From positions 4,150,666 to 4,214,665 of the forward strand of contig NZ_AP018316.1 in NCBI RefSeq assembly GCF_002368115.1: 64,000 nt of DNA, read 5' to 3'. Made by a program: the position numbers and the translations under genes. Source of the DNA: Dolichospermum compactum NIES-806. GTDB taxonomy: Bacteria > Cyanobacteriota > Cyanobacteriia > Cyanobacteriales > Nostocaceae. The notes under the pieces are model-generated. The model saw only the letters and a program-made list of their open reading frames with translations, did no database searches and was not told the origin of the DNA. Below are positions 1 to 9,800 of the stretch, in pieces (the first letter of the stretch is position 1; each line of letters opens with the position of its first letter).

Positions 1-1409
1 CCAATATTGTTAACAATAGCTGTCGTAATTTCGGAAATCATCTCTCCTGCGTGATTAGCAACTATGGTTGCACCCAGGATTTGATCTGATCCTTTTTTGT
101 GATGTATCTTTAAAAAACCAGATTCTTCATGATCTGCGATCGCTCGATCTATGCGACTATAAGGAATCTTAATAGTTTCTATCTCTATACCTAATTTTTC
201 TGCCTCATTTGCATACATCCCTACATGAGCAATTTCCGGGCTGGTATATGTCACCCAAGGCATCACCAAACTACTGAGTTTAGCTCGTCCCCAACCAAAA
301 GGCGAAAATAGGGTATTTTTAATCACAATTCGTGCTGCTGCATCTGCCGCGTGAGTAAATTTCCAATTCATGCAGATATCACCAGCGGCGTAAATTTTGG
401 GATTTGTGGTTTGCAAATAATCATTCACTTTCACACCCAAGGTTTGATCATATTCTACACCCACTGCCTCTAAATTCAAATTTTCCACATTTGGCGCACG
501 CCCCGCACCAACTAAAATTTCATCAACTGTCACCGAATCTCTTTCACTATTTACAGAAAAATAGAGGCGTTTTCCTTCTGTAACTGTGACAACTTCTTCT
601 AATTGACAATTTAATACTAAACGAATCCCTTCATCAATTAAAACTTTTTGCAAAATTTCCGCTGCTTCTGGATCTTCCTGATTTAAAATATGTGAACCTC
701 GATGAAATAATGTCACTTCACAACCCAAACGCCGAAATGTCTGCGCCAATTCACAACCAACAGGACCACCACCAATTACTGCTAATTTTTCTGGTTTCTG
801 AGTTAGAGAAAAAACAGTTTCATTAGTTAAATAACCTGCGGCTTCAATTCCGCGAATTTTTGGTTTAACCGCCCTAGCACCCGTGGCAATGACAGCTTTT
901 TTAAACTTTAATGTTTGATCATCAACTTCTATAGTATTCTGACTTTTAAATTTACCAGCACCTAAAAAAACATCAATTCCTAAACTTTTAAATCTTTCCA
1001 CAGAATCATGATGACTAATACTCGCCCGAATCCGCCGCATTCTCTCCATAACTGTGGCAAAATCTACATCAAATTGTTGGGAAATATTAATCCCTAAATC
1101 CTTGGCTTTTTTGATTTCTTCAACTACACGAGCAGAACGAATTAAACATTTAGAGGGGATACAACCAAAATTTAAACAATCTCCTCCCATGAGATTTTTT
1201 TCAATTAATGCTATTTTCAAACCCAAATCTAAACCCGCAGCCCCCGCAGCGACAACTAAACCCGCAGTTCCCCCACCAATAACTACCAAATCATAATAAT
1301 CAGCCGCTTGGGGATTTAGCCAGTTATCGGGATGAACATTTTTGATTAGTTTTTGATTAAATTCATCCATGGGACGCATTGTGACTCTTGGACATTCTGA
1401 ATTTGACAT
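1..1409 (-). CDS. Mercuric-reductase-like FAD/NAD(P) oxidoreductase (3' end outside window)
   Basis: Pyridine nucleotide-disulfide oxidoreductase of the MerA/dihydrolipoamide dehydrogenase type. Translating the complement gives an FAD-binding GGGTAG near residues 45-50, the redox-active pair in GGDCLNFGCIPSK (Cys 78 and Cys 83), a second nucleotide-binding VIGGGPVGCE, and a YAAGDI motif before the dimerisation domain. There is no N-terminal heavy-metal-binding domain, so mercury may not be the substrate. The ATG at 1409 has an AGAGGT ribosome site; another ATG lies at 1370. The frame is still open at base 1, so the C-terminus is missing. In cyanobacteria such proteins often sit next to TVP38-type membrane proteins, as here. 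Family is clear; substrate is not. Confidence 0.85.
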   Translation of the reverse strand, partial: MSNSECPRVTMRPMDEFNQKLIKNVHPDNWLNPQAADYYDLVVIGGGTAGLVVAAGAAGLDLGLKIALIEKNLMGGDCLNFGCIPSKCLIRSARVVEEIKKAKDLGINISQQFDVDFATVMERMRRIRASISHHDSVERFKSLGIDVFLGAGKFKSQNTIEVDDQTLKFKKAVIATGARAVKPKIRGIEAAGYLTNETVFSLTQKPEKLAVIGGGPVGCELAQTFRRLGCEVTLFHRGSHILNQEDPEAAEILQKVLIDEGIRLVLNCQLEEVVTVTEGKRLYFSVNSERDSVTVDEILVGAGRAPNVENLNLEAVGVEYDQTLGVKVNDYLQTTNPKIYAAGDICMNWKFTHAADAAARIVIKNTLFSPFGWGRAKLSSLVMPWVTYTSPEIAHVGMYANEAEKLGIEIETIKIPYSRIDRAIADHEESGFLKIHHKKGSDQILGATIVANHAGEMISEITTAIVNNI

Positions 1410-1547
1410 TAGTATTACCTCTAAATGGTCAAGTATAAAGTGTATTTTTGATTGGGCGATCTTTTTTACAGATACATCATTTTCAAAAATTTGTCAGTTT
1501 TATATTTAACAAATTTCCCAAAATTTTTGCGGATTAAAAATAGAACA

Positions 1548-2234
1548 TTATTCTGAAATTTCCTCTTCTAAGGCTTTTTTAGCGATCTTAGTTACATAAA
1601 CTGTAACAGCAATTGTCGCTATAAACCCAATAATTTGAATTACCCAGTGGAGGATCATATTACTAGGTTGATTCTTATTAGCAATTAAGGCTAAATCTCC
1701 TGCTAAATATCCAATATAAACATACATAATTGTCCCCGGAATCATTCCTACTGAACCCAGAAGATAGTCTTTAAAAGAAACACTAGTAACTCCCAAAGCG
1801 TAGTTTAATAAGTTGAAAGGAAAGAGGGGAGAAAGTCGAGTTAATAAGACAATTTTTAATCCTTCTTTACTAACTGCTTTATCAATGATGGCAAATTTTT
1901 TATACCTAGATATTTTCTCTTTCACCCAACCTCTAGCTAAATAACGTCCTACTAAAAATGCAGCTACAGCCCCCAAAGTAGCACCAATAAACACATATAA
2001 AGAACCCCAAATTACCCCAAAAATTATACCAGCACCCAAAGTAAGAATTGCGGCTGGTAAAAAAGCCAAAGTGGCAATAATATAAATACCAATAAATACT
2101 ATTCCCCCCACAGCACCAAGACTATTAATCCATTGTAAAGTATTTTGTAGAAATGGCAGGAAACTGAGAGAAGATGCACTAATAGATTCCTGCGCTAAAG
2201 CTAAATCTAATTCTGATAAAAATGTCATAACCAT
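1548..2234 (-). CDS. TVP38/TMEM64 (VTT/DedA-like) membrane protein
   Basis: Integral membrane protein of 228 residues with several hydrophobic segments and the family-typical block SPLFPFNLLNYALGVT followed by GMIPGTIMYVYIGYLAG. The VTT (SNARE-associated) family is linked to lipid or small-molecule movement across membranes, but no substrate can be read from sequence. It lies 9 bp after the glycosyltransferase gene and upstream of nothing else on its strand until the flavoprotein, which has its own ribosome site, so the three probably form one functional group. Confidence 0.8.
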   Translation of the reverse strand: MVMTFLSELDLALAQESISASSLSFLPFLQNTLQWINSLGAVGGIVFIGIYIIATLAFLPAAILTLGAGIIFGVIWGSLYVFIGATLGAVAAFLVGRYLARGWVKEKISRYKKFAIIDKAVSKEGLKIVLLTRLSPLFPFNLLNYALGVTSVSFKDYLLGSVGMIPGTIMYVYIGYLAGDLALIANKNQPSNMILHWVIQIIGFIATIAVTVYVTKIAKKALEEEISE

Positions 2235-2243
2235 AAAAATTAT

Positions 2244-2957
2244 TTACAATTTCAAAGAAGAGTACCAATTACGAATTCGCTGAGGGGGAATACCTAGTAA
2301 ATAAGCAATGACAATAATTTGATTCCCAAGAGTAGTTTGGATAATTCCTTTTTTTAACCATCTTCGCGGTGAAGTAATTACAGGTGTTGGTAATAGATAA
2401 ATTTTCCCCAGAGTTTTTAATTTCCTCATGAGTTCAAAGTCTTCCATGATTGGTATTTGGGGGAAATTACCAACTTGCCCAAATACATCTTTGGTGAGAA
2501 AAATAGCTTGATCACCATAGGGCATTTGCCAAAGATGCGATCGCCATTTTACACCAAATTCGACTAAACGCAAGCCCCAATCGGGGGCATTGATCTGTAA
2601 AGCAAACGCACCAGCGACAATTCCCGGTTGTGCCAAGGTTGTGCGAATCATCTGCTCGAAATTAGTCGGTAAACGAGTATCAGCATGGAGAAACAGCAAA
2701 ATCTCCCCATTAGCAGCCATAGCACCCGCATTCATTTGATTAGCACGTCCAGGAGGAGAAATAATCACCTGAACATTCAAGGATTTGGCTATTAATAATG
2801 TTTGATCTTGTGAACCACCATCAACTATAATGATTTCTATATGACTGCCAATTTGACTGCTAATAATTGCCTCCTGAATATTATCAGCTTCATTGAGTGT
2901 GGGAATAATAATAGAAATTAAGTCCCGATTAAAATTTTGATTTATGATTTCCGTCAT
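2244..2957 (-). CDS. Family 2 glycosyltransferase, TIGR04283-like
   Basis: GT-A type glycosyltransferase: IIIPTLNEADNI near the N-terminus, IIVDGGSQDQT, and the metal-binding HADTR motif. It resembles the TIGR04283 group, named after a proposed role in arsenosugar biosynthesis, although the true acceptor is uncertain. The frame is open up to 3029, but that codon is TTG; the ATG at 2957 begins MTEIINQNF just ahead of the conserved first strand and is preferred, giving 237 residues. It is divergent from the antiporter at 3052 and followed after 9 bp by the TVP38-type gene, suggesting a two-gene unit. Confidence 0.78.
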   Translation of the reverse strand: MTEIINQNFNRDLISIIIPTLNEADNIQEAIISSQIGSHIEIIIVDGGSQDQTLLIAKSLNVQVIISPPGRANQMNAGAMAANGEILLFLHADTRLPTNFEQMIRTTLAQPGIVAGAFALQINAPDWGLRLVEFGVKWRSHLWQMPYGDQAIFLTKDVFGQVGNFPQIPIMEDFELMRKLKTLGKIYLLPTPVITSPRRWLKKGIIQTTLGNQIIVIAYLLGIPPQRIRNWYSSLKL

Positions 2958-3051
2958 GATTCTCAAAATATTTATGCAACAAATAGTAAACTTTTGCCAT
3001 TTTCTTGAAACCTGATAATATTTAAACAAGTTCTACATTCTCTCAATAATC

Positions 3052-4059
3052 ATGCTATTTCTCCAAGTTATTATATGTATTACTTTAGTAATTTTCATCG
3101 GCTCATCACTTTCCCAAAGTGCCGATATATTAGCAGAAAAAACCGGAATGGGACGAACTTGGGTAGGAACAATTCTCTTAGCAGGTGTCACATCTTTGCC
3201 GGAACTAGCCACAGGGACAAGTGCCATTATTCTGTTTAACTCTCCAGACCTAGCTGTAGGGGGCATCTTGGGCAGTTGTCTCTTTAATTTACTCATTTTG
3301 GCATTACTTGATATTTACAACGGACCTGAACCCGTACTACAGCGAGCGCAGATTAGTCATGGATTAGCCGCTAGTTTGGGCTGTGTCATGCTAGGTGTGA
3401 CGACTCTAGGAATACTCCTAGCGAAAACAGAAATGAATTTAGCTGTAGGATGGGTGGGTATCCCTAGTATTATCTTACTCTGGCTCTATTGGTTGAGCGC
3501 CCGCATGATTGCTCAATTTGAGATGAGACGACGCGCACAAGTGCTAGAGGAAGAAATTGAGGCTTTTCAATATCAACATATTACCTCAAAACAAGCATAT
3601 CTGAGGTTTATTTTCCTCTCAGTCATAATTGTAATTCTCGGTATTTGGTTGGCATTTTTAGGTGATAGAGTTGCAGAGGTAACTGGATTAGGACAAAGCT
3701 TTATTGGTGCAATTCTCTTAGCTACAGCCACTTCCCTTCCTGAAGTAGTAGCATCATTAGCTGCTATTCGACTTAATGCCGTTGATTTAGCAGTATCCAA
3801 TATTTTTGGTTCTAATATCACCAATTTAGCAATTTTGGGCGTTTATGATTTGGTGTATTTACAAGGTAATCTTTGGTTAAACATCAGTCAGATACATATA
3901 TTTACTGCTATTGTTGCCATGATTATGACTTCAGTAGCTATTAATGGGCTAATTTACCATGCTGTCAGTGGTTCACGAATGTACATTACCTGGGATGGAT
4001 TAACTCTAGTTGTCCTCTATATTGGCGCAATGTACGTGATTTACCGGGATATATTTTGA
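3052..4059 (+). CDS. Sodium:calcium antiporter (CaCA family, YrbG-like)
   Basis: Membrane antiporter of 335 residues made of two homologous halves. The two alpha repeats are visible: GTILLAGVTSLPELATGTSA near residue 43 and GAILLATATSLPEVVASLAA near residue 220, each with the conserved Pro-Glu needed for cation binding, and the second followed by NIFGSNITNL. About ten hydrophobic segments are apparent. It probably exchanges Ca2+ (or another cation) for Na+ or H+ across the cytoplasmic membrane. It starts only about 95 bp from the divergent glycosyltransferase start. Confidence 0.88.
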   Translation: MLFLQVIICITLVIFIGSSLSQSADILAEKTGMGRTWVGTILLAGVTSLPELATGTSAIILFNSPDLAVGGILGSCLFNLLILALLDIYNGPEPVLQRAQISHGLAASLGCVMLGVTTLGILLAKTEMNLAVGWVGIPSIILLWLYWLSARMIAQFEMRRRAQVLEEEIEAFQYQHITSKQAYLRFIFLSVIIVILGIWLAFLGDRVAEVTGLGQSFIGAILLATATSLPEVVASLAAIRLNAVDLAVSNIFGSNITNLAILGVYDLVYLQGNLWLNISQIHIFTAIVAMIMTSVAINGLIYHAVSGSRMYITWDGLTLVVLYIGAMYVIYRDIF

Positions 4060-4065
4060 TGGGAA

Positions 4066-4302
4066 TTAAGGATTTTTTTGCAAATTATCTAAAACCCCAC
4101 TACGAATCATTATTTGTGGCCAAATTAACAGAAAAAATCCCATCCAAATTAATAATGGAATAGCTACTAAAATTGTCACCCAAATAATTTTAAATATTAA
4201 CCAACTACCGCTAATTAATGTAACAGCAGTGAGTATAATTGACCAAGGTTGACACCACCAAGGTTTATATTTCCAAGGACTAATTGTTTGTTGTTCAGAC
4301 AT
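4066..4302 (-). CDS. Small membrane protein, cyanobacterial (DUF6737-like)
   Basis: A 78-residue protein with a conserved-looking WKYKPWWCQPWSI start followed by two hydrophobic segments. It resembles a small cyanobacterial membrane protein family that I associate with DUF6737; the name is from memory and should be treated as tentative. It is convergent with the antiporter gene, their ends 6 bp apart. No function is known to me. Confidence 0.6.
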   Translation of the reverse strand: MSEQQTISPWKYKPWWCQPWSIILTAVTLISGSWLIFKIIWVTILVAIPLLIWMGFFLLIWPQIMIRSGVLDNLQKNP

Positions 4303-4437
4303 TTTTGGATAATAAAATAGAATTTACTAGGAATATTATATCAGCATTTATCCTCATATTTTTCCATAATAATTTATTCGTAACTTTGACTACTTTTAGT
4401 ATTTTTTCAAGGGTTCTAAATAGACGGCAAAATGTAT

Positions 4438-4490
4438 TATAATATTGTTACATATTTGTTAAGAAAGGTTACATGACTCTTAACAAAAGG
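4438..4490 (+). promoter_or_regulatory. Possible -10 box and ribosome site of the NDH-2 gene
   Basis: TATAAT occurs at 4438-4443 with no good -35 box at the expected distance, and an AAAAGG ribosome site ends at 4490, 11 bp before the chosen ATG at 4502. An ATG at 4494 in another frame would encode only seven codons. The rest of 4303-4501 shows nothing else. Confidence 0.35.
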
Positions 4491-4501
4491 AAATATGGTT
4501 T

Positions 4502-5863
4502 ATGGTTGTTCCCCGTGAGAAGAATGCACCACATGAGGTTGTTATTGTTGGTGGTGGCTTTGGTGGACTGTATGCAGCCAAGGCTCTTGCGAATGCGAAG
4601 GTAAATGTTACTCTCATTGATAAACGTAATTTTCACCTATTTCAGCCGCTTTTATATCAAGTTGCCACAGGTACGCTATCACCTTCGGATATTTCTGCAC
4701 CACTACGATCTGTATTCAGCAAAAGTAAGAATACAAAGGTATTGTTAGGAGAAGTAAATAATATTGATCCCAAAGCGCAACGAGTTATTTTTGGTGATGA
4801 ATCCGTACATTATGATACATTAATTCTAGCCACTGGTGCTAATCATTCCTATTTTGGTAAGGATAATTGGAAAGAATTTGCCCCTGGCTTGAAAACTGTG
4901 GAAGATGCGATAGAAATGCGTCGGCAGATATTTTCAGCATTTGAAGCCGCAGAAAAAGAAAGTGATCCAGCAAAACGTCAGGCTTTGTTAACTTTTGTGA
5001 TTGTGGGGGGGGGTCCAACTGGTGTAGAATTGTCTGGTGCGATCGCAGAGTTAGCATACCAAACCCTCAAAGAAGATTTTCGTAACATTGACACCACAGA
5101 AACGAAAATTTTACTATTGCAAGGGGGCGATCGCATTCTCCCACACATTGCCCCAGAATTATCGCAAGTAGCAATAGAATCTTTACAAAAGTTGGGTGTG
5201 GTTATTCACACTCAAACCAGAGTCACAAATATTGAAAATGACATTGTTACTTTCAAGCAAAACGGTGAATTGACAGAAATCCCCTCAAAAACCATCCTGT
5301 GGGCAGCAGGTGTACAAGGTTCAGCTTTGGGAAAAATCCTTGCAGAACGCACAGATGTAGAATGCGATTTCTCTGCCAGAGTAATTGTAGAACCTGACTT
5401 GACTATCAAGGATTATAAAAACATTTTCGTAATTGGAGACTTAGCTAATTTCTCCTATCAAAATGGTAAACCCCTACCTGGTGTTGCCCCCGTAGCTAAA
5501 CAACAAGGAGAGTATGTAGGTAAACTCATCAAACGACGGCTTCAAGGTCGTACTTTACCGGAATTTAAATACAATGATGTGGGTAGTTTGGCAATGATTG
5601 GGCAAAATTTAGCCGTTGTAGATTTAGGCTTCATCAAACTTACAGGTTTCATTGCTTGGGTATTTTGGCTAGTAATTCACATCTATTTCTTGATTGAGTT
5701 TGACACTAAACTAGTAGTAGTAATTCAGTGGGCTTGGAATTATATTACTCGTAATCGTCGCTCTCGATTGATTACAGGTAAAGACGCTTTTTTAGCAACA
5801 CAACCTGTTAACAATAGCAGTGATTCCCAACCTAACAAAAATAAGCAGCCAGTCAATCTCTAG
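4502..5863 (+). CDS. ndb: Type II NADH dehydrogenase (NDH-2)
   Basis: Single-subunit, non-proton-pumping NAD(P)H:quinone oxidoreductase, membrane-associated. Visible are the FAD site VVIVGGGFGGLYAAKAL (residues 13-29), the second dinucleotide site FVIVGGGPTGVELSGAI (about 165-181), the third FAD contact IFVIGDLA (about 308), and the NDH-2 C-terminus with a hydrophobic FIAWVFWLVIHIYFLIEF segment followed by NRRSRLITG. Length (453) is normal for the family. It would feed electrons from NAD(P)H into the plastoquinone pool. A strong hairpin with a T run follows the stop codon. Which of the cyanobacterial Ndb paralogues this is cannot be decided. Confidence 0.9.
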   Translation: MVVPREKNAPHEVVIVGGGFGGLYAAKALANAKVNVTLIDKRNFHLFQPLLYQVATGTLSPSDISAPLRSVFSKSKNTKVLLGEVNNIDPKAQRVIFGDESVHYDTLILATGANHSYFGKDNWKEFAPGLKTVEDAIEMRRQIFSAFEAAEKESDPAKRQALLTFVIVGGGPTGVELSGAIAELAYQTLKEDFRNIDTTETKILLLQGGDRILPHIAPELSQVAIESLQKLGVVIHTQTRVTNIENDIVTFKQNGELTEIPSKTILWAAGVQGSALGKILAERTDVECDFSARVIVEPDLTIKDYKNIFVIGDLANFSYQNGKPLPGVAPVAKQQGEYVGKLIKRRLQGRTLPEFKYNDVGSLAMIGQNLAVVDLGFIKLTGFIAWVFWLVIHIYFLIEFDTKLVVVIQWAWNYITRNRRSRLITGKDAFLATQPVNNSSDSQPNKNKQPVNL

Positions 5864-5910
5864 TATTTGTCGTTAGCAGTAAGTAGCTCAACTAAAAACA
5901 CTTGAAACCC

Positions 5911-5951
5911 AAATCCTTGACTATTCAGAGAAGTCGGGGATTTATTTTTTT
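5911..5951 (+). terminator. Rho-independent terminator after NDH-2
   Basis: A 12-bp stem (AAATCCTTGACT with AGTCGGGGATTT, two G-U pairs) with a 9-nt loop is followed by a run of eight T. The right arm belongs to the AGAAGTCGGGGATCT hairpin repeat found elsewhere in the window, so a dispersed repeat appears to serve as terminator here. Confidence 0.7.
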
Positions 5952-6046
5952 TGCATTGAATTATTCTCACCAAATGCCCACAAAACTCAATACTGTTCGG
6001 TTAAGAGTTTTTGTAGTTAAGCGACAGCGCAACAAATGCTTATAAA

Positions 6047-6077
6047 TGTTGGGTTTCGTTCCTCAACCCAACCTACA
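6047..6077. repeat. Half copy of the GTAGGTTGGGTT repeat element
   Basis: TGTTGGGTTTCGTTCCTCAA followed by CCCAACCTACA matches one arm of the elements at 50141-50231 and 61078-61213. The second arm is absent. The remaining sequence between 5952 and 6121 shows no gene. Confidence 0.6.
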
Positions 6078-6121
6078 GAATTCTATTTTTTGAGCTTAAC
6101 CGACAAGTATTGCCACAAAAC

Positions 6122-6526
6122 TTATTCCTGTAACCAATTTTCTAAACTTAATCCCTCAACTCTCAATAAATCGCTATCATTAGAAACCAGAATAAATCCT
6201 TTAACAATAGCAGTTGCAGCAATTAAAATATCTTCTGTTTGGATTGGTAATCCTCTTAATCTAAGATTTGCATGAATTTCTGCTGCTTTTTACAAAATTG
6301 CTAAATCATCTAAGAAAATGATTTGAAAATCCTTACAAAAATCATCAAATCTTTCTAATTGTTTACTTGCTTTTACTGCAAACAAACCTCTTTTAACCTC
6401 AAAATAAGTAATGCAACTAATAGATATTAATTGTTCTTGTGAACGCAACTCTTCTAATCTTTCCTTAATTATGAGATTATTTTTGATAGTAAAAGAAACA
6501 ATGTTGGTATCTAATAAATAAGTCAT
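6122..6526 (-). pseudogene. vapC-like PIN-domain toxin with in-frame stop
   Basis: PIN-domain ribonuclease toxin of a type II toxin-antitoxin pair. It begins MTYLLDTNIVSF with the first catalytic Asp, but a TAA at 6290-6292 interrupts codon 79, right after FLDDLAIL. The same frame continues with KAAEIHANLRLRGLPIQTED, then LIAATA and SNDSDLL, which carry the remaining acidic residues of a PIN domain, and ends at 6122. The whole frame would be 134 residues, a normal VapC size. One base change such as CAA to TAA explains it. The antitoxin-like gene lies 3 bp upstream. Confidence 0.85.
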
Positions 6527-6529
6527 TTT

Positions 6530-6826
6530 TTATTTCCTTTTAACTGCTTCGTCAAAAATAGCTATTTGTTCAGGAGTTAAATCATCTAACAATCCTGACA
6601 GCATTTCTACAGACAAAATACCGCTACAACGTTTTTTTAAGTCTTGATCTTCTATAATATTAAACTCCTCAATAGATAAATTTTTCTGAAATATGTTACA
6701 TAAATGCTGAATCATTTCCTCCTCATTCAGTTCTTCCTTAAATAAAGGACGTTTTTCCATCAAAATATTCACAATTCTCTCAATTCTTGTTTTCATTGAT
6801 TCTTGTTGAAGTTCTGTTGATAACAT
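6530..6826 (-). CDS. Antitoxin-like protein upstream of the broken vapC
   Basis: A 98-residue acidic protein that I do not recognise as a named family, but its place directly upstream of a PIN toxin gene (3 bp gap) marks it as the probable antitoxin. The ATG at 6826 has a GAGGAA ribosome site 3-10 bp upstream. The N-terminal half is helical and charged; there is no obvious ribbon-helix-helix or AbrB motif. With the toxin truncated, the gene may be under little selection. Confidence 0.6.
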   Translation of the reverse strand: MLSTELQQESMKTRIERIVNILMEKRPLFKEELNEEEMIQHLCNIFQKNLSIEEFNIIEDQDLKKRCSGILSVEMLSGLLDDLTPEQIAIFDEAVKRK

Positions 6827-6837
6827 AATATTTCCTC

Positions 6838-6870
6838 AGATCCCCGACTTCTCTAAGAAGTCGGGGATCT
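6838..6870. repeat. Perfect hairpin repeat AGATCCCCGACTTCT
   Basis: A 15-bp perfect inverted repeat (AGATCCCCGACTTCT / AGAAGTCGGGGATCT) with a 3-nt loop, lying between the nifJ stop codon and the ribosome site of the antitoxin gene. No T run follows on the nifJ strand, so it is not a classic terminator, though the transcript would still fold. Other intact or half copies are at 19492, 36724, 38275, 42701, 53014 and 54091. Confidence 0.85.
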
Positions 6871-6873
6871 AAA

Positions 6874-9800
6874 TTACCTATTCGCTAAATATTGATACAT
6901 TTCCCAACGTGCATTTACTTCAGCTTGCGCTTGTTCTAACAACAACTTCGCCACTTCCGGTTTACTCTTCGTCAACATCTTAAACCGGTTCTCTTGATAC
7001 ATGGACTTTTCCACCGACTCAGAAGGTGCTTTCATATCCAATTGGAGGGGATTTTTCCCCTGTGATTGTAATGCCGGATTATAGCGATATAACAACCATC
7101 TTCCTGAGTCTACTAACGCCTTTTGCTGATGTAAACCTTTGGTCATATCAATCCCGTGAGCAATACAATGACTGTAAGCAATTATGATTGATGGACCATC
7201 AAAAGCTTCCGCTTCTAAAAATGCTTTGAGTGTATGTTCATCTTTCGCACCTAATGCCACACTCGCCACATAAACATTACCATAAGTCATCGCCATTAAA
7301 CCCAAATCTTTCTTTGGTGCAGGTTTTCCACCCGTCGCATATTTAGCAACTGCGGCTTTGGGAGTAGCTTTAGAAGATTGTCCTCCGGTGTTAGAATAAA
7401 CTTCTGTATCCATCACCAAAATATTCACATTGCGACCTGTGGAAATCACATGATCAATACCACCAAAGTCTATATCATACGCCCAACCATCACCCCCAAC
7501 TATCCACACACTCTTCTTGACTAAATAATCAGCGAGGGATTTGAGATTTTGGATTTTGGATTTGAGATTTGCGTCGTTTGTAGTTTCTGAAATCTCATCT
7601 AATTTATGTTTGAGAATGACGATTCTTTCCCGTTGATCCCAAATATCAGCTTCGGTTTTTTGTTCAGCTTTGAGAATGGCATTAACTAAATTATCGCCAA
7701 TTTCACTACTTAATTGTTGCAATAATTCTGCTGCAAATTCCGCTTGTTTGTCTATAGATAAACGATAACCAAAACCAAATTCGGCGTTATCTTCAAATAA
7801 ACTATTAGACCAGGCCGGACCCCTTCCGTCAGCGTTTTGACTCCAAGGAGTTGTGGGGAGATTTCCACCGTAAATGGAAGAACAGCCGGTGGCGTTGGCA
7901 ACGAGTGAGCGATCGCCAAATAATTGTGTTAATAATTTAAGGTAGGGCGTTTCTCCACACCCAGCACAAGCACCAGAAAATTCAAACAATGGTTCTTGCA
8001 ATTGTTGTTGTCGGATTTGACTTACTTTCAAAGTTTTTCGGTCAGGATTTGGTAAATTCAAAAAGAAATTCCAATTTTCCCGTTCTTGTTCTCGCAACGG
8101 TAACTGCGGACTCATATTAATCGCCTTGCGGGTGGGTTCTGCCTTGTTTTTGGCAGGACAGACACTCACACAAATTTCGCAGCCTGTACAGTCTTCTGGG
8201 GCTACCTGAATTGTAAATTTCTGGTTAGCAAAGCTCTTATCTTTGCTGTTAGTGGACTTGAAAGTTATAGGTGCGTTGACTAACTCACTCGGTTGATAAG
8301 CTTTAGCGCGAATAGCAGCGTGAGGACAAACCATCACACATTTACCGCATTGAACGCAGACATCAGCCTCCCAAACGGGGATTTCCTCTGCAACGTTGCG
8401 TTTTTCCCATTTTGCAGTTCCACTGGGGAAAGTTCCGTCAGCAGGTAAAACACTGACGGGTAAATCATCACCTTCCCAAACCATGATTTTGCTAAGAACA
8501 TTCTCGACAAATTTGGGTGGATTATTTTGTAGAAATCTTGCGTTATTTTGTAGAGACGTTCCATGGAACGTCTCTACATTTACAGAATGCAGATTTTCTA
8601 GGGTGTTGTCTACGGCTTTCAAATTCATCTTGACAACTTCCGCACCTTTTTTACCATAGGTTTTTTCTATGGCTTGTTTGATTTTACTAATAGCTTCTTG
8701 TTCTGGCAATACCCCCGCTAAAGCAAAGAAACAGACCTGCATGATAGTGTTAATTCTGTGTCCCATACCACTATCTTTTGCCACTTGACTAGCATTAATA
8801 GTATAAACTTTCAGGTTCTTGTTAATAATTTGCTGTTGGACTTTTGGAGGTAGATTTTCCCAAACTTGATCAGCATCATAAGGACTATTTAACAACAAAC
8901 TTGCTCCCGGTGCAGCAGCTTTTAAAATATCAATAGTTTCCACAAATCCCCAATGGTGACAACCGATAAAATTAGCCTTGTCTATCAGGTAAGTTGAGCG
9001 AATTGTTCCCGTTCCAAATCGCAAGTGAGAAACTGTCATTGAACCAGACTTTTTAGAATCATAAACAAAGTAACCTTGAGCATTATTTTCTGTTCCCTCA
9101 CCGATGATTTTGATGGAGTTTTTATTTGCCCCTACTGTACCATCTGAACCTAAACCATAGAACATTGCCCGAACCACATGATCTGGTTCTGTAGAGAAAT
9201 TGGCATCAAAATTCAAAGAAGTGAAAGTGACATCATCATTAATCCCAATTGTGAAATGATTTTTGGGTTTAAGTTGAGTCAGATTATCAAAAATACTCTT
9301 CACCATTGCTGGAGTAAATTCCTTAGAAGACAGTCCATATCTGCCCCCAACAATTTTAGGGAATGTAGTTTTTTTCCAACCTTCATAAATAGCTGTCACC
9401 ACATCTAAATATAAAGGTTCTCCCGCACTTCCGGCTTCTTTTGTTCTATCAAGAACAGCAATAGATTTGACACTATTTGGTAATGATTCGATAAATCTGG
9501 CAACATCAAAAGGACGGAAAAGCCGCACCTTAATAACTCCAACTTTTTCCCCTTGATTGTTGAGATAATCCACAGTTTCATGGACAGTTTCACACCCAGA
9601 ACCCATAATTACAATTACTCTTTCTGCGTTAGGTGCGCCATGATATTCATAGAGTTTGTAATATCTGCCTGTGCGTTCTCCAAACTTATCCATAATCTTT
9701 TGAACAATATCAGCACAACCATCATAATAAGGGTTTGCACCTTCACGAGATTGAAAATAAACATCAGGATTTTGTGCCGTTCCTCGTAATACTGGTTTAT

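Noticed and set aside
4494..4517. ATG at 4494 as an upstream start for NDH-2
   Set aside because: It is in another frame and stops after seven codons; the frame from 4502 begins directly before the conserved FAD motif.
6036..6275. Plus-strand frame of 79 codons
   Set aside because: It lies opposite the C-terminal part of the broken vapC gene and begins in a repeat; the minus-strand reading explains the sequence.
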